Assembly (NCBI GenBank): GCA_900317105.1
Contig: ONFP01000001.1
Location: forward strand, 1-64,000
Direction of reading: 5' to 3'
Source: an uncultured Succinatimonas sp.
GTDB taxonomy: Bacteria > Pseudomonadota > Gammaproteobacteria > Enterobacterales > Succinivibrionaceae
Length of the DNA: 64,000 bases
Shown here piece after piece: positions 63,447-64,000 of this stretch. How positions within the stretch are numbered: the first letter of the stretch is position 1; every line of letters starts with the position of its first letter. The notes under the pieces were generated by a model. That model did not search any database. It saw nothing but the letters and a program-made list of their open reading frames with translations, and was not told where the DNA came from. A program made the position numbers and the translations under genes.

Positions 63447-63911
63447 GTGACTGATATCGTTGAAAGTGCACATACCTTAAATGTAGAAGAGATCATGAAT
63501 CTGTTACCTCACAGATATCCATTCCTGATGGTTGACAGAGTTCTAGACTATTCTATCGATGGTGAAAGAAAGACTCTTAAGGCAGTAAAGAATGTTTCAT
63601 TTAATGAGCCATTCTTTCAGGGCCACTTCCCTGGTAAGCCAATTCTTCCTGGTGTTCTGATCCTTGAAGCTATGGCTCAGGCTACAGGCATTCTTGCTTT
63701 TACAATGGTTGGTAAGCCAAAAGAGGGTGAATTATATTATTTTGCAGCAATTGACAATGCTCGTTTCAAGCGTCCGGTTGTACCTGGTGATCAGCTGATT
63801 CTTGACGTTGAATACTTCAAGGAGAGACGTGGTATTGCCTCATTCAGCGGTGTTGCAACTGTTGATGGAAAGGTGGTTTGTACTGCAGACCTGATGTGTG
63901 CAAGACACTAA
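63447..63911 (+). CDS. fabZ: 3-hydroxyacyl-[ACP] dehydratase FabZ
   Basis: The 154-residue hot-dog-fold enzyme dehydrates 3-hydroxyacyl-ACP in fatty-acid synthesis and competes with LpxA/LpxD for 3-hydroxyacyl-[37 protein letters not shown] with the catalytic His and Glu, and [10 protein letters not shown] are present. I chose GTG at 63447, four nucleotides after GGGGGA; a TTG at 63435 would place the ribosome-binding site inside the gene. Length is close to E. coli FabZ (151). Confidence 0.96.
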   Translation: MTDIVESAHTLNVEEIMNLLPHRYPFLMVDRVLDYSIDGERKTLKAVKNVSFNEPFFQGHFPGKPILPGVLILEAMAQATGILAFTMVGKPKEGELYYFAAIDNARFKRPVVPGDQLILDVEYFKERRGIASFSGVATVDGKVVCTADLMCARH

Positions 63912-63932
63912 TTTTTAGTAAGGTGTATTACA

Positions 63933-64000
63933 TTGACTGAATCAACTGGAATTATTGACCCAAGCGCAAAAATTGGTCCAGATGTAGTTTTAGGTAAAAA
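63933..64000 (+). CDS. lpxA: UDP-N-acetylglucosamine acyltransferase LpxA, partial
   Basis: Only the first 22 codons lie in the window. They start at a TTG with AAGGTG seven bases upstream and read TESTGIIDPSAKIGPDVVLG, the first turns of the hexapeptide beta-helix of LpxA. LpxA performs the first acylation in lipid A synthesis. Its position directly after fabZ agrees. The gene runs off the right edge. Confidence 0.88.
   Translation, partial: MTESTGIIDPSAKIGPDVVLGK

Overview
The window looks like chromosome of a low-GC gammaproteobacterium. The block glnD-map ... rpsB-tsf-pyrH-frr-uppS-cdsA-dxr-rseP-bamA-skp-lpxD-fabZ-lpxA keeps the classical gammaproteobacterial order. Six-subunit Na+-NQR, lolCDE, E. 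coli-type dGTPase, SmrA, SfsA, ThiI with a rhodanese domain, and the mtnN/cobD-like pair also fit this group. The AT-rich intergenic DNA and the gene mix suggest a gut anaerobe of the Succinivibrionaceae type, but that name is inference; no rRNA is present to settle it.

Layout. 1-5.4 kb: a tRNA-Thr, a small ribbon-helix-helix-like protein, a MarR regulator with an exported metallo-beta-lactamase-fold protein behind two perfect palindromes, then smrA, a CobD/CbiB-family membrane protein and mtnN. 5.4-13 kb: glgC, dgt, an acyltransferase, a small lipoprotein, slyD with a tandemly repeated His/Cys/Asp tail, thiI and upp. 13.3-16 kb: a membrane diguanylate cyclase followed by an orphan periplasmic solute-binding protein. 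16-19.2 kb: lolCDE on the minus strand. 20.1-28.3 kb: pheST, xseB, ispA, dxs, yajQ and ampG, closely packed. 28.4-32.6 kb: the most unusual locus (below). 33.1-38.9 kb: nqrABCDEF. 39.1-44.3 kb: accessory genes (two NTPase/nuclease-fold proteins of different families and a 654-residue secreted protein of unknown function). 44.6-48.1 kb: glnD and map. 48.4-51.8 kb: an inserted NTPase/nuclease-fold gene, an RNase Z-like hydrolase and sfsA. 52-64 kb: translation factors, UMP kinase, undecaprenyl-PP and CDP-diacylglycerol synthesis, MEP pathway, RseP, BamA/Skp and lipid A genes, running off the end inside lpxA.

The main discovery candidate is the two-gene unit at 28416-32478 (minus strand). The first gene encodes an acidic 156-residue protein with the layout of a class I type III secretion chaperone (CesT/SycE fold). 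The second encodes a 1180-residue protein without a signal peptide that I do not recognise as any described effector. A segment near residues 430-545 resembles the catalytic loop and metal-binding segment of phosphoinositide-kinase/HipA-like kinases. A perfect 14-bp tandem direct repeat overlaps a good sigma70-type promoter just upstream. I read this as an undescribed effector-chaperone pair placed between the housekeeping genes ampG and nqrA. No secretion apparatus genes lie in the window.

Much of the rest is envelope and precursor metabolism. IspA, Dxs and Dxr make isoprenoids; UppS turns them into undecaprenyl-PP. CdsA supplies phospholipid precursors. LolCDE exports lipoproteins, BamA and Skp assemble outer-membrane proteins, and LpxD, FabZ and LpxA build lipid A. 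AmpG recycles muropeptides. Na+-NQR links NADH oxidation to a sodium gradient. The rpsB leader shows a nested RNA fold suited to ribosomal-protein autoregulation, and an attenuator-type terminator sits between rpsB and tsf.
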